From an uncultured Bacteroidales bacterium (GTDB lineage: Bacteria > Bacteroidota > Bacteroidia > Bacteroidales > Bacteroidaceae), in the NCBI GenBank assembly GCA_902760315.1, contig CACWFV010000011.1, positions 1 through 64,000 of the forward strand: a stretch of DNA of 64,000 nucleotides, given 5' to 3'. The position numbers and the translations under genes are program-made. Positions 8,066 to 16,158 of the stretch are shown piece by piece; the stretch's first letter is position 1; every line of letters starts with the position of its first letter. The notes beneath the pieces were generated by a model. The model did no database searches, was not told where the DNA came from, and was given only the letters and a program-made list of their open reading frames with translations.

Positions 8066-9121
8066 ATGAAGAGAGAACACATACTCGTCATCCGCTTTTC
8101 GGCCATGGGCGACGTAGCCATGACGGTGCCCGTTGTCTATTCGCTGGCCCATCAGTATCCGGATGTGCGTATTACGGTGCTGAGCAGGGCTTTTGCCCGT
8201 CCTTTCTTCGAGGACTTGGCACCCAATGTGGGCTTCATGTCTGCCGATTTGAAGGGTGAGTATCGGGGACTCAAGGGACTCAACGCACTCTTTCGCCGTT
8301 TGGCAGCTAAGCAGTTTACGGCTATTGCCGATCTGCATAGCGTGTTGCGCTCGGAATATCTGCGCATGCGCTTCAACATGGGAAACTACAAGGTGGCACA
8401 TATCAACAAGCACCGCAAGGGGCGTCGCCAGATAACGTCGGCTACGCATAAGGAATTGGTGCAGCAGCCTACGTCGTTTCAAAACTACCAGGACGTCTTT
8501 GCCCAGTTGGGCTACCCTGTTGAGATACAGTTTAAGAGTATCTTCCCTGCAGAGGGCGGCAATCTGAACATGTTGCCTCCGGGCATGTGCGTCAAGAAGA
8601 ACTATGAGCAGTGGATAGGCGTGGCTCCCTTTGCAGCCCATGAAGGAAAAACCTATCCGCCGCGGCTGATGCACCAGGTGATAGAACAATTGATAAAAAA
8701 GTATCCGAAGGCGCGTATATTCCTCTTTGGGCGCGGTCCGCAGGAGGAACAGTACTTTACCCAGTGGTGTGAACAGCATGCGGCTTGTGTCTATACGGGA
8801 AAGCAGTTGGAGACCATGCATCAGGAACTCATCCTGATGAGCCATCTGGACGTCATGGTGTCTATGGATTCTTCTAACATGCACTTGGCGTCGCTGACCG
8901 GTACACCGGTAGTGAGCATCTGGGGAGCTACGCACCCCTATGCAGGATTTATGGGCTGGGGACAGACGGAGGAGAATGCGGTGCAGATTTCTTTAGACTG
9001 CCGTCCTTGCAGCATCTTCGGTCAAAAGCCCTGTTTGCGCGGCGACTATGCCTGCATGCGAAATATCACACCGGAGAACATTGTGGAAAAGGTGGAGATG
9101 GTGATAGAGAAAGGTAAATGA
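8066..9121 (+). CDS. Glycosyltransferase family 9 (heptosyltransferase-like)
   Basis: A 351-residue GT-B enzyme. The N-terminus HILVIRFSAMGDVAMTVPV is the classical GT9 start (ADP-heptose:LPS heptosyltransferase), and the C-terminal domain has FLFGRGPQEE followed by VSMDSSNMHLASLTGTPVVS, where the S-x-x-H and G-T/P residues of the nucleotide-sugar site lie. It probably adds a sugar to lipopolysaccharide core on the cytoplasmic face of the inner membrane. It follows DUF4254 and precedes rubredoxin on the same strand. The donor sugar is not determined. Confidence 0.9.
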   Translation: MKREHILVIRFSAMGDVAMTVPVVYSLAHQYPDVRITVLSRAFARPFFEDLAPNVGFMSADLKGEYRGLKGLNALFRRLAAKQFTAIADLHSVLRSEYLRMRFNMGNYKVAHINKHRKGRRQITSATHKELVQQPTSFQNYQDVFAQLGYPVEIQFKSIFPAEGGNLNMLPPGMCVKKNYEQWIGVAPFAAHEGKTYPPRLMHQVIEQLIKKYPKARIFLFGRGPQEEQYFTQWCEQHAACVYTGKQLETMHQELILMSHLDVMVSMDSSNMHLASLTGTPVVSIWGATHPYAGFMGWGQTEENAVQISLDCRPCSIFGQKPCLRGDYACMRNITPENIVEKVEMVIEKGK

Positions 9122-9172
9122 GAATAGTGTGACATCAATATTATTATTAACTCCTAAACAACAAAGAAATTT

Positions 9173-9334
9173 ATGAAAAAGTACATCTGTGACACCTGTG
9201 GCTACGTCTATGACCCCGAAGTAGGAGACCCCGACAGCGGCATCGCTCCCGGCACGGCTTTTGAGGACATTCCCGAAGACTGGGTATGCCCCATCTGTGG
9301 CGTCGGCAAGGACGACTTCTCGCCGGAGGAATAA
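9173..9334 (+). CDS. Rubredoxin
   Basis: A 53-residue protein starting [15 protein letters not shown]. The two CxxC pairs (CDTCGY near residues 6-9 and CPICG near 39-42) and the WVCP context define a complete single-iron rubredoxin, an electron carrier for anaerobic redox and oxidative stress enzymes. The ATG at 9173 is the only reasonable start, 51 bases after the GT9 stop. Its stop lies four bases from the convergent stop of the NigD-like gene. Rubredoxin in this position downstream of GT9 need not be functionally linked. Confidence 0.93.
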   Translation: MKKYICDTCGYVYDPEVGDPDSGIAPGTAFEDIPEDWVCPICGVGKDDFSPEE

Positions 9335-9338
9335 AAGC

Positions 9339-10016
9339 CTACAATTTGAATTTCCTGACGACAACACCGTCGTAGGTATTAACGGTCAGACAGACGCTGT
9401 CTGGCCGTTCTTCTGTCGGTAGCAGTATGCACACGTAGCGGCGGTTGGTGTAGTATTGGGGAGCCTCGCCCTGTTCGTGCAGCAGCCGATAGTATGTAGT
9501 GCGTGTCAGGTCGGCATTTTGGCGTACACTGTCGCAGAGGAGCGACAGGGCGTGAATGCCCTCTTTGCCGTCGTCCAGGCGGCCGTTTTTGAGGAGCAGT
9601 CCCATATTGATGTACTGGCCGTCGCGCGTCAGCCAGGCACTCTCCAGTCCCACTGGGTCCTGCGGCTGGCGTTTGTAGTCTTTGGCGGGGCGCGCTATCA
9701 GCGTAGGCAGGCTGCCTATGGACTTGACCTGAGCCTTGTTGTTGTCCACCTTATTATAATATAGGTAGGCGCGATAGGTGGTGTCGGCAGTTTCTATCCA
9801 TGATGCTTTCAGCGGATTGCTGATGAGATAGCTGTCGCCTTCGTCGGTGAGAAATGAGATGGCTTGTTTCTCGCTGTTGACGGTGAGCATGGCAAAGTCG
9901 GCCTGCAGCAGGGAATAGCGCCCTTCGCCCTTCTCGTAGCTGTCTTTTTCGCACGACGACAAAGCGGTGAGCAGCAGCATGCTGAACCCAACAAGGAGAA
10001 ACATTCGACTATTCAT
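9339..10016 (-). CDS. NigD-like lipoprotein
   Basis: A 225-residue secreted lipoprotein. The signal sequence ends in LLTALSSCEKD, with the lipobox Cys at residue 22. The remainder resembles the NigD-like family of Bacteroidales, with an N-terminal OB-like region and a C-terminal domain ending in VCLTVNTYDGVVVRKFKL. The function is unknown; the family is named after a bacteriocin-associated gene but is widespread in the cell envelope. It overlaps the stop of the acyltransferase by four bases and is the last gene of its operon. Family assignment is moderate. Confidence 0.65.
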   Translation of the reverse strand: MNSRMFLLVGFSMLLLTALSSCEKDSYEKGEGRYSLLQADFAMLTVNSEKQAISFLTDEGDSYLISNPLKASWIETADTTYRAYLYYNKVDNNKAQVKSIGSLPTLIARPAKDYKRQPQDPVGLESAWLTRDGQYINMGLLLKNGRLDDGKEGIHALSLLCDSVRQNADLTRTTYYRLLHEQGEAPQYYTNRRYVCILLPTEERPDSVCLTVNTYDGVVVRKFKL

Positions 10017-11212
10017 TCTTCACTCTTTACTTTCAGGTAGTTGCGTACCGGGTTGGCATACATTGTCAGCAGGCGTTCCGTGAGGAAGGACTCGTCCTTA
10101 TTGGGTATGCTGATTTTTGCCAGTTGGCCGGCCAGATACTGCTCGAAGCGGCGGACGTCCTTGTCCGTGTAGTGCTGGGTATAGGTCGTGGTGCCTTCCA
10201 GACGGTCTAAGGCAATGTAGTTGCAGGGGTAGAGACGGTAGCCAGCGTGAATCTCGCGGTCTATGCGCTGGCTGAGCACCTCGTAGAACTCCTTCTTGGG
10301 GAGCCCGGACAGTTCGTTGAGCCACTGGTTGATAGGCGTGCCACAATGGTAGTGAACGCGACCCTTATAGCCGAAGATGCCTGTCCGCATGTTGTCTAAG
10401 TCATCCTGGCGTGACTTCTTGAAAGCCGGGTTGTCGCGCTTCTGCTGAAACTCCTGTGCCTTCAGGTAGTCGCAGGGGTCGAACTCGTAGCTGATGGTCA
10501 GTGGCACGATGTTCAGGTCTTGCAGCATAGCGGGCAGTGAGCCTGTAGCCTGTGGTGTGTCTTGCAGCGGACTGCCCATGGCCAGCATCTTCAGCACAGC
10601 GTCCTGTGTGTGGTCACTGGAGTCCTTGGCACGTCCTTCGCGCTGGGCTATCCAGATGTTCTCGTGTTTCTGGGTGACGGCATAGTGGATGTAGCGGCTC
10701 ATGAGTTGGCTGGAGCGCATCATCTCGTGGGCTGTCAGTCCGCGGCGCACGGTGAAAGCCTTGTTCATGCGTACCAGTCGCTTGATCCACGGGTAGATGA
10801 GCAGGTTGTCGCCGATGCCTATCTCTACCGTTGTGGAGTAGCCGTGCTTGTTGAGCATCACATCGAGGAATGCCGAGTCGAGCACGATGTCGCGGTGGTT
10901 GCTCAGGAAAGTGTAGCGCAGCGACTTGTCTGTGGGCAACAGGGCGTCATCGAACGTGCAGCCGTCGGTATGTTTGCGGATGACGTGCTTGACCACGGGT
11001 TTCATGAAGCGTAGCTGGAAGTCGAGCGGGGTCTTGACTCCGGTAAACAGCAGTTTCAGCAATCCGTTACGAATGCTTTTGGGCAACCAAGGGGCGAAGC
11101 CCTTCATGATAGTGCTGAACTGGCGGTCGTTCAACAGGTCGTTGAAGGCCTGCTTCATCTCGCCGGCTTCGTAAGGCCTAATCTCGTCAAACTCTTTTGT
11201 GTCGTACTCCAT
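10013..11212 (-). CDS. 1-acylglycerol-3-phosphate acyltransferase-like protein
   Basis: A 399-residue protein. Residues around 117-135 read LSNHRDIVLDSAFLDVM, which corresponds to the acceptor-site block of glycerolipid acyltransferases, followed by a RRGL block and IWIAQREGRAKD, the block III pattern, and IVPLTISYEFDP, the block IV pattern. It probably acylates a lipid substrate at the inner membrane. The catalytic HX4D is replaced by an NHRDIVLD form that is common in Bacteroidales homologues. Operon context: PASTA protein, RluD, Ddl, this gene, NigD-like lipoprotein. Confidence 0.8.
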   Translation of the reverse strand: MEYDTKEFDEIRPYEAGEMKQAFNDLLNDRQFSTIMKGFAPWLPKSIRNGLLKLLFTGVKTPLDFQLRFMKPVVKHVIRKHTDGCTFDDALLPTDKSLRYTFLSNHRDIVLDSAFLDVMLNKHGYSTTVEIGIGDNLLIYPWIKRLVRMNKAFTVRRGLTAHEMMRSSQLMSRYIHYAVTQKHENIWIAQREGRAKDSSDHTQDAVLKMLAMGSPLQDTPQATGSLPAMLQDLNIVPLTISYEFDPCDYLKAQEFQQKRDNPAFKKSRQDDLDNMRTGIFGYKGRVHYHCGTPINQWLNELSGLPKKEFYEVLSQRIDREIHAGYRLYPCNYIALDRLEGTTTYTQHYTDKDVRRFEQYLAGQLAKISIPNKDESFLTERLLTMYANPVRNYLKVKSEE

Positions 11213-11258
11213 AGCGTGGTAATAAATTAATCACCCATTACTTCTTTTTTTTACTTCT

Positions 11259-12248
11259 TCAGAACTGGTTCTCCACGATGTCTGTCAGCACGTCCTTCAT
11301 GTCCAGTCCGGCGGCACGCACCTGCTGGGGAATGAAACTGGTGGGCGTCATGCCCGGCGTGGTGTTGACCTCCAGCATGGAAATCTTGCCGTCCTTGGAG
11401 ATGATATAGTCGATGCGGATGATGCCGTTGCAGTGCAGAATGTCGTAGATGTGGCTGGTGATTTCGCGCACGCGGCGAGTGATGTCGTCGCTGAGGCGAG
11501 CGGGGGTAATCTCCTGAACCTGTCCGTTGTATTTGGCGTCATAGTCGAAGAACTCGTTCTGCGATACCACCTCGGTGGCGGGCAGTACGACAGACTTGTC
11601 GCGCGTCTTGTAGACACCGATGGAGATTTCTGTGCCCTCCAGGAACTGTTCCACCATAATCTCCGAACTCTCCAGCATGGCCTTGCGGATAGCAGGAGCC
11701 AGCTGGTCCTTGTTCTTGACCTTGCTGACACCAAACGATGAGCCGTCGGCCGCTGGTTTCACGAAACAAGGCATGCCGATGCGTTGTTCTATCTCTTCGT
11801 CACTGACCAACTGCTCGTAACCTTGGCGTATCAGCAGCGAGTCGGCCACGCTGACACCGTAACCCCGCAGGTACTGGTTCAGCACGAACTTGTCGAATGT
11901 CATGGCCTCTACCAGTACGCCACTGGTGGAGTAGGGAAGTCCGATGAGATCGAAGTAGCCCTGCAGGATGCCGTTCTCGCCGGGAGTGCCATGGATGGTG
12001 ATATAGGCATAGTCGAAGAGCTTGGCTTTGCCGTCTTCCACAAACGAGAAGTCGTTGCGGTCGATGCGTGCCGTGATGCCGCCGGGTAGCTCGACGTGCC
12101 AGTCCTGGCCTTTGATGTCGACGATGTAGACGTTGTAGCGCTCCTTGTCGAAAAAAGAGTACAGCCCCTGTGCAGAGCGCAGGGAAACGTCATGTTCAGA
12201 AGAGTCTCCGCCACAAACAATGGCGATGTTGCGTTTCAGTTGTTTCAT
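11259..12248 (-). CDS. ddl: D-alanine--D-alanine ligase
   Basis: A 329-residue ATP-grasp enzyme making the D-Ala-D-Ala dipeptide for peptidoglycan. N-terminal NIAIVCGGDSSEHDVSLRSA carries the Gly-rich and SxEH motifs; the central region has GMPCFVKPAADGSSFGVSKV (ATP-binding Lys and loop) and EQFLEGTEISIGV; the C-terminus has RIDYIISKDGKISMLEVNTTPGMTPTS with the metal-binding Glu and Asn. The start is at the only plausible ATG, 25 bases after an octamer repeat array. Downstream of the RluD-type gene and part of the same operon. Confidence 0.93.
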   Translation of the reverse strand: MKQLKRNIAIVCGGDSSEHDVSLRSAQGLYSFFDKERYNVYIVDIKGQDWHVELPGGITARIDRNDFSFVEDGKAKLFDYAYITIHGTPGENGILQGYFDLIGLPYSTSGVLVEAMTFDKFVLNQYLRGYGVSVADSLLIRQGYEQLVSDEEIEQRIGMPCFVKPAADGSSFGVSKVKNKDQLAPAIRKAMLESSEIMVEQFLEGTEISIGVYKTRDKSVVLPATEVVSQNEFFDYDAKYNGQVQEITPARLSDDITRRVREITSHIYDILHCNGIIRIDYIISKDGKISMLEVNTTPGMTPTSFIPQQVRAAGLDMKDVLTDIVENQF

Positions 12249-12272
12249 TATTTCTTTTGTTTCTTTATTATC

Positions 12273-12376
12273 GGTATTCCGGTATTTCGGTATTCCGGTA
12301 TTCCGTTATTTCGGTGTTCCGGTATTCCGGTGTTCCGTTATTCCGTTATTTCGGTATTCCGGTGTTCCGTTATTCC
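12273..12376. repeat. Octanucleotide tandem array, 13 units, between RluD-type gene and ddl
   Basis: Thirteen contiguous 8 bp units, from 12273 to 12376, of the form G(G/T)T(A/G)TT(C/T)C on the plus strand, that is GGAATACC-like in the direction of transcription. The order includes GGTATTCC, GGTATTTC, GTTATTTC, GGTGTTCC and GTTATTCC variants with no indels between units. The 3' part of the RluD-type coding region, including its stop codon (12306-12308), lies inside the array, so the array encodes the protein's tail. The remaining five units fill the spacer up to 25 bases before the ddl start. Confidence 0.9.
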
Positions 12377-13454
12377 GTGTATAGTTTCTCCATTTGTCGA
12401 TAAGTGCTTGCATGTCGGCGGCCAGTTCGCTGGTGAAATCCATCTGCTGATGGGTTGTGGGGTGCATGAACCCCAGCGTCTTGGCATGTAGAGCCTGGCG
12501 GCCGCAGAGCTTGAAGCAGTTCTGGATGTATGCCTTGTAGCTGGCGGTGCGCTCGCCTCGTAGTATCTCCATGCCACCATAGCGCTCGTCGGCAAACAGC
12601 GGGTGCCCGATGTGCTTCATGTGGGCACGAATCTGGTGGGTGCGGCCCGTCTCCAGACGGCACTCTACCAGCGTGGTGTAACCATAGCGCTCCAACACCC
12701 GATAGTGGGTGACGGCACTCTTGCCGATGTCTGAGCCTGGTGGGAATACTGCCATGCGTTGGCGGTCTTTGGGATCACGCCCTATGTTGCCCTCTATGCG
12801 GCCGGTGTCTTCGGTGAAGTTGCCCCAGACCAGGGCCTGGTAGGAACGGTGCGTGTCGTGATTGAAGAACTGTGCGCCCAACTCCGTCTTAGCTTCCGGT
12901 GTCTTGGCTACAACGAGCAGTCCGCTGGTGTCTTTGTCGATGCGGTGCACCAGTCCGACGCTGGGGTCGTTGGGGTCGTAAGATGGAAGATTGCGCAGGT
13001 GCCAAGCTATGGCGTTTACCAATGTGCCGTGGAAGTTGCCTACGCCTGGGTGTACCACCAGTCCTGCCGGTTTGTTGACGACCATCAGTTGGTCGTCCTC
13101 ATAGACAACGTCGAGGGGGATGTCTTCCGGTTCTATGGTGGTGTCGTAGTGCGGACGGTCCAGCATCAGGGTGATAATGTCGCCGGGGCGAACCTTATAG
13201 TTACACTTGACAGGGTTGCCGTTGACCTGTATAAATCCGGCATCGGCAGCTTTCTGGATGCGGTTGCGCGACGAGTGCTGTACATGTTCTGCCATGTACT
13301 TGTCAATACGTACAGGCTCCTGCCCTCGGTCTACCTCCATGCGCAGGTGCTCATATAGATGGCCTTCTGCGTCGCCGTCAGTCAGTTCTATATCATCCAA
13401 CCGCTCAGTTAGCTCTATATCGTCCAGTTCTTCCGTCATGGCTGTGCTTATCAC
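12306..13454 (-). CDS. RluD-type 23S rRNA pseudouridine synthase with repeat-encoded C-terminal tail
   Basis: A 382-residue protein. An S4 RNA-binding domain lies around residues 45-110 (RIDKYMAEHV...SSRNRIQKAADAG), followed by the RluA/RluD catalytic domain with GLVHRIDKDTSGLLVVAKT containing the catalytic Asp, and GRTHQIRAHMKHIGHP. This is the usual RluD architecture, which modifies helix 69 of 23S rRNA. The last 22 or so residues (NNGTPEYR, NNGITEHR, NTGTPK) are an 8-residue repeat translated from the octamer array and have no counterpart in the family. Start: GTG at 13454 overlaps the PASTA stop; an ATG at 13439 is an alternative. Confidence 0.9.
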   Translation of the reverse strand: MISTAMTEELDDIELTERLDDIELTDGDAEGHLYEHLRMEVDRGQEPVRIDKYMAEHVQHSSRNRIQKAADAGFIQVNGNPVKCNYKVRPGDIITLMLDRPHYDTTIEPEDIPLDVVYEDDQLMVVNKPAGLVVHPGVGNFHGTLVNAIAWHLRNLPSYDPNDPSVGLVHRIDKDTSGLLVVAKTPEAKTELGAQFFNHDTHRSYQALVWGNFTEDTGRIEGNIGRDPKDRQRMAVFPPGSDIGKSAVTHYRVLERYGYTTLVECRLETGRTHQIRAHMKHIGHPLFADERYGGMEILRGERTASYKAYIQNCFKLCGRQALHAKTLGFMHPTTHQQMDFTSELAADMQALIDKWRNYTRNNGTPEYRNNGITEHRNTGTPK

Positions 13455-14092
13455 GGTTCCTTGATTTCTTCGAAGTCGTCAACAGTTCCTTCTTGCATTT
13501 CGTCGGCATCCACCATGTCGATATCCTCCATATCCTCTATGGTGCCCTTGCCCACTATCAGTGTCAGCGGGTGGTCTAAGGAAATGCGCTCACCGTTAGC
13601 GAGGCGACGTCCGCCAGAGAGTATGCCGTAAACCCAGTCCTTCTCTCCGTCTACCAGCTGGGGCTGGGTCAGACGGAATCCTATGGCGTTGAGTTTGGCC
13701 TCTGCCTCACGCACACTGGAGTTGTCGATGACATCGGGCAGTGCAAAAGCCGGTGACGATGGTGAGTTGACTGTCACATAGATGATGTGTCCCTCTTTCA
13801 CCTTCTGCCCTGCGCCGGGGGTGTGTAACAGGATGGCACTGGCCGGCATGCTTTTGTTGTAACCCGAATCGTTGACCTCAATGGTAAGTCCCAGTGCTTC
13901 GAGTTGCTGCGCTGCTTTGTCGTAGCTCACTCCCTTGAGGTTGGGCACTACGATGTTCTCGCCGTGATGTGTATATACATCCAGTCCGAAGGCCACACCT
14001 ATGCACAGCAGTATGCCGACAATGAGCATGGCTGACAGGTTGATGACTACATAGCGGTCAAACACTTTGCCCAATGATTCTTTTATATTCAT
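13451..14092 (-). CDS. PASTA domain-containing membrane protein
   Basis: A 213-residue protein with a short cytoplasmic N-terminus (MNIKESLGKVFDRYVVI), one membrane segment at about residues 18-40, and two periplasmic PASTA domains (VVPNLKGVSYDKAAQQLEA... and LPDVIDNSSVREAEAKL...). PASTA domains bind peptidoglycan fragments or muropeptide-like ligands in Gram-positive kinases and PBPs. Free-standing PASTA proteins without kinase domains are standard in Bacteroidota, next to rluD and ddl. The C-terminus is acidic. The ATG at 14092 is chosen because an upstream extension would contain the promoter. Confidence 0.88.
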   Translation of the reverse strand: MNIKESLGKVFDRYVVINLSAMLIVGILLCIGVAFGLDVYTHHGENIVVPNLKGVSYDKAAQQLEALGLTIEVNDSGYNKSMPASAILLHTPGAGQKVKEGHIIYVTVNSPSSPAFALPDVIDNSSVREAEAKLNAIGFRLTQPQLVDGEKDWVYGILSGGRRLANGERISLDHPLTLIVGKGTIEDMEDIDMVDADEMQEGTVDDFEEIKEP

Positions 14093-14130
14093 GTTTTCTC
14101 TCTTGCTCGCTGTGTTCTGCAATAATTTCG

Positions 14131-14162
14131 CAAAAGTACAAAGAATTATTGAATAATACAAA
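14131..14162 (-). promoter_or_regulatory. Two-box promoter of the PASTA-rluD-ddl operon
   Basis: Minus strand: TTTG (14159-14162), 20 bases, TACTTTTG (14131-14138), then 38 bases to the ATG. The -33 TTTG is the end of the T-tract of the rpmH terminator. Confidence 0.78.
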
Positions 14163-14198
14163 AAAAATTGGGTATATTTCTAGAAAACATACCCAATT
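14160..14198 (-). terminator. Rho-independent terminator of rpmH
   Basis: On the minus strand, a perfect 10 bp stem (arms 14189-14198 and 14166-14175, AATTGGGTAT paired with ATACCCAATT) with a 13 base loop is followed by a run of T (14160-14165 on the minus strand). It lies 28 bases after the rpmH stop. Confidence 0.85.
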
Positions 14199-14225
14199 CC
14201 TTATTCACTAAACTCGATAAGACGA

Positions 14226-14381
14226 TTACTTTCCGTGGTGCTCGTCAGATACGGTTAACTTCTTACGGCCCTTAGCGCGGCGAGAAGCCAGTACGCGACG
14301 ACCATTCTTTGTTGCCATGCGCTCACGGAAACCATGCTTGTTTACGCGGCGACGATTGTGTGGCTGAAATGTTCTTTTCAT
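14226..14381 (-). CDS. rpmH: 50S ribosomal protein L34
   Basis: A 51-residue, very basic protein beginning [18 protein letters not shown] and continuing with [20 protein letters not shown], the invariant L34 sequence. The C-terminal tail after KGRKK ([10 protein letters not shown]) is the short extension seen in Bacteroidota. L34 is a structural protein of the large ribosomal subunit. It has its own -7 box upstream and a strong terminator downstream, so it is monocistronic here, divergent from efp. It is not next to dnaA or rnpA, which is usual for this phylum. Confidence 0.97.
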   Translation of the reverse strand: MKRTFQPHNRRRVNKHGFRERMATKNGRRVLASRRAKGRKKLTVSDEHHGK

Positions 14382-14425
14382 TGTTCTATCTTATTTTTAT
14401 TGTTATGATTCGTCAATTCGGGCTG

Positions 14426-14433
14426 CAAAATTA
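14426..14433 (-). promoter_or_regulatory. -7 box of rpmH
   Basis: TAATTTTG on the minus strand, 44 bases before the ATG. At the -33 distance the sequence is CTTG rather than TTTG. Confidence 0.6.
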
Positions 14434-14470
14434 CATAATTATTTCTAATTGTGCAAGTTTTCACATATTT

Positions 14471-14498
14471 TTTTCACTTTTCACTTTTCACTTTTCAC
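14471..14498. repeat. Four 7 bp tandem repeats TTTTCAC
   Basis: TTTTCAC repeated four times without interruption between the divergent rpmH and efp promoters, directly followed by a T-run that leads into the efp -7 box. A two-unit version in the opposite orientation lies after tyrS (about 33637-33652). Confidence 0.8.
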
Positions 14499-14507
14499 TT
14501 TTTTTTG

Positions 14508-14515
14508 TACCTTTG
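14508..14515 (+). promoter_or_regulatory. -7 box of efp
   Basis: TACCTTTG, 41 bases before the efp ATG. No TTTG at -33; the heptamer repeat lies there instead. Confidence 0.65.
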
Positions 14516-14556
14516 CACCCGCAAAATGACATTTTACATTATATTATAGTATATTT

Positions 14557-15123
14557 ATGATTAACTCACAAGACATTAAGAAGGGAACCGCCATCCGCAT
14601 GGACGGTGCCATTTGGGTTTGTATCGACTTCCAGCATCGTAAGCCTGGTAAGGGAAACACTATCATGAACATCAAGATGAAGAACGTGACTGACGGTCGA
14701 GTGCTGGAGCGCCGCTACAACATTGGCGAGAAACTGGAGGACGTTGTCATTGAGCACCGTGACTACCAGTACCTCTATGAGGATCAGGAAGGCCGTATCT
14801 TCATGAACCAGGAGACTTTTGAGCAGATTCCCATTGCCAACGACCTGGTTATTGGTCATGAGTACATGAAGGAAGGCGACGTTGTTTCTGTTGTCAGCGA
14901 TACTACCGATGGTACTATCCTTTATGCTGAGATGCCCGTGAAGACCATCCTGCGTGTCACTCATTCCGAGCCAGGCATCAAAGGCGATACAGCAACTAAC
15001 ACGCTGAAGCCCGCCACTTTGGAGACCGGTGTTGAGGTGCGCGTTCCCCTGTTCATCAACGAGGGTGACCTCATCCAGGTTGATACCCGCGACGGCTCTT
15101 ACCTGGCTCGTGCAAAAGAGTAA
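14557..15123 (+). CDS. efp: Elongation factor P
   Basis: A 188-residue translation factor that relieves ribosome stalling at polyproline. It has the three beta-barrel domains of EF-P: KOW-like N-terminal domain, central OB domain (FEQIPIANDLV) and C-terminal OB domain ending in GDLIQVDTRDGSYLARAKE. The loop that carries the modified residue reads KPGKGN with a Lys at the position equivalent to E. coli Lys34. Full family length. Followed by a GT2 glycosyltransferase (42 base gap) and radC on the same strand. Confidence 0.96.
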   Translation: MINSQDIKKGTAIRMDGAIWVCIDFQHRKPGKGNTIMNIKMKNVTDGRVLERRYNIGEKLEDVVIEHRDYQYLYEDQEGRIFMNQETFEQIPIANDLVIGHEYMKEGDVVSVVSDTTDGTILYAEMPVKTILRVTHSEPGIKGDTATNTLKPATLETGVEVRVPLFINEGDLIQVDTRDGSYLARAKE

Positions 15124-15165
15124 AGAGTTTAGCGTAGAGAGTGTAGAGTTTTTACCGCTCTTTCT

Positions 15166-16158
15166 ATGAACTATAGCATTGTTGTACCGGTCTTTAACCG
15201 CCCTGACGAAGTTGATGAGTTGCTTGAGAGCTTGTGCTCCCAAACACTGCAGGACTTTGAGGTTATTATAGTTGAAGACGGTTCCGAGAAACCCTGCAAG
15301 GATGTCTGCGACAAGTACGCCGGCATCCTTGCTTTGCATTATTATACCAAGGAGAATAGTGGTCCTGGTCAGAGCCGCAACTACGGAGTAGAGCGTGCCC
15401 AGGGGCGCTACGTCATTATTCTTGACAGTGACGTCGTGCTGCCCACTGACTATCTTGCTGCCACCGAGCAGGAACTACGTGCAAGTGCAGCTGTGGCCTG
15501 GGGTGGTCCTGATGCAGCTCACCCCTCGTTTACCTCTGTACAGAAAGCCATCAGCTATTCTATGACGTCGTTCTTTACCACTGGGGGCATTCGCGGCGGA
15601 AAGAGAAAGCTGGACAAGTTTTTCCCTCGCTCGTTTAACATGGGCATTCGTCGAGACGTCTACCAACAGTTAGGCGGTTTCTCGAAGATGCGTTTCGGCG
15701 AGGATGTGGACTTCAGTTACCGCATAGTCGAGGCCGGCTACCAACCGCAGTTGTTCCCCACGGCATGGGTATGGCACAAGCGTCGCACCGACTTCCGCAA
15801 GTTCTTCCGCCAGGTGTATAACAGCGGCATAGCGCGCATCAATCTGGAAATGCGTCACCCAGGTACTATGAAACTGGTTCATCTGCTGCCCACTGTGTTT
15901 ACCCTAGGTGTCATGGCCTGTCTGCTTTTGGCTCCTTTCTGCCGTGCACTATCCCTTCTACCTCTGCTGTTCTACTGCCTGCTGATTTTCATCGATTCCG
16001 CTGTACAGAATAAGAGCCTATGGGTTGGTGTGCTTAGCATTCCTGCAGCCTTTACTCAACTCATGGGGTACGGCCTGGGCTTCATGGAGTCCTGGTGGAA
16101 GCGTTGCGTGCTGCGGCAAGACGAGTTTACGGCTTTTGAGAAGAATTTTTACAAATGA
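15166..16158 (+). CDS. Glycosyltransferase family 2 membrane protein
   Basis: A 330-residue protein. The N-terminal GT-A domain starts YSIVVPVFNRPDEVDELL and has VIILDSDVVLPTDY with the metal-binding DSD, and GEDVDFSYRIVEAGY, the ED-Y catalytic region. Two hydrophobic segments follow near residues 245-300. It probably transfers a sugar to a lipid-linked or surface glycan at the inner membrane; the acceptor is unknown. The radC ATG overlaps its stop by four bases, so both are translated from one message. Confidence 0.88.
   Translation: MNYSIVVPVFNRPDEVDELLESLCSQTLQDFEVIIVEDGSEKPCKDVCDKYAGILALHYYTKENSGPGQSRNYGVERAQGRYVIILDSDVVLPTDYLAATEQELRASAAVAWGGPDAAHPSFTSVQKAISYSMTSFFTTGGIRGGKRKLDKFFPRSFNMGIRRDVYQQLGGFSKMRFGEDVDFSYRIVEAGYQPQLFPTAWVWHKRRTDFRKFFRQVYNSGIARINLEMRHPGTMKLVHLLPTVFTLGVMACLLLAPFCRALSLLPLLFYCLLIFIDSAVQNKSLWVGVLSIPAAFTQLMGYGLGFMESWWKRCVLRQDEFTAFEKNFYK

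Noticed and set aside
8033..8935. 300-codon minus-strand frame antisense to GT9
   Set aside because: GT9 on the plus strand has clear family motifs; the opposite frame has none.
12273..12376. CRISPR array
   Set aside because: Units are 8 bp, contiguous and without spacers; no cas genes are present.
12096..12491. Plus-strand frames through the octamer array giving FRYSGIPVFRY-like repeats
   Set aside because: Any frame through an 8 bp array gives a periodic peptide. The plus-strand frame has no start signals and is antisense to ddl and the RluD-type gene.
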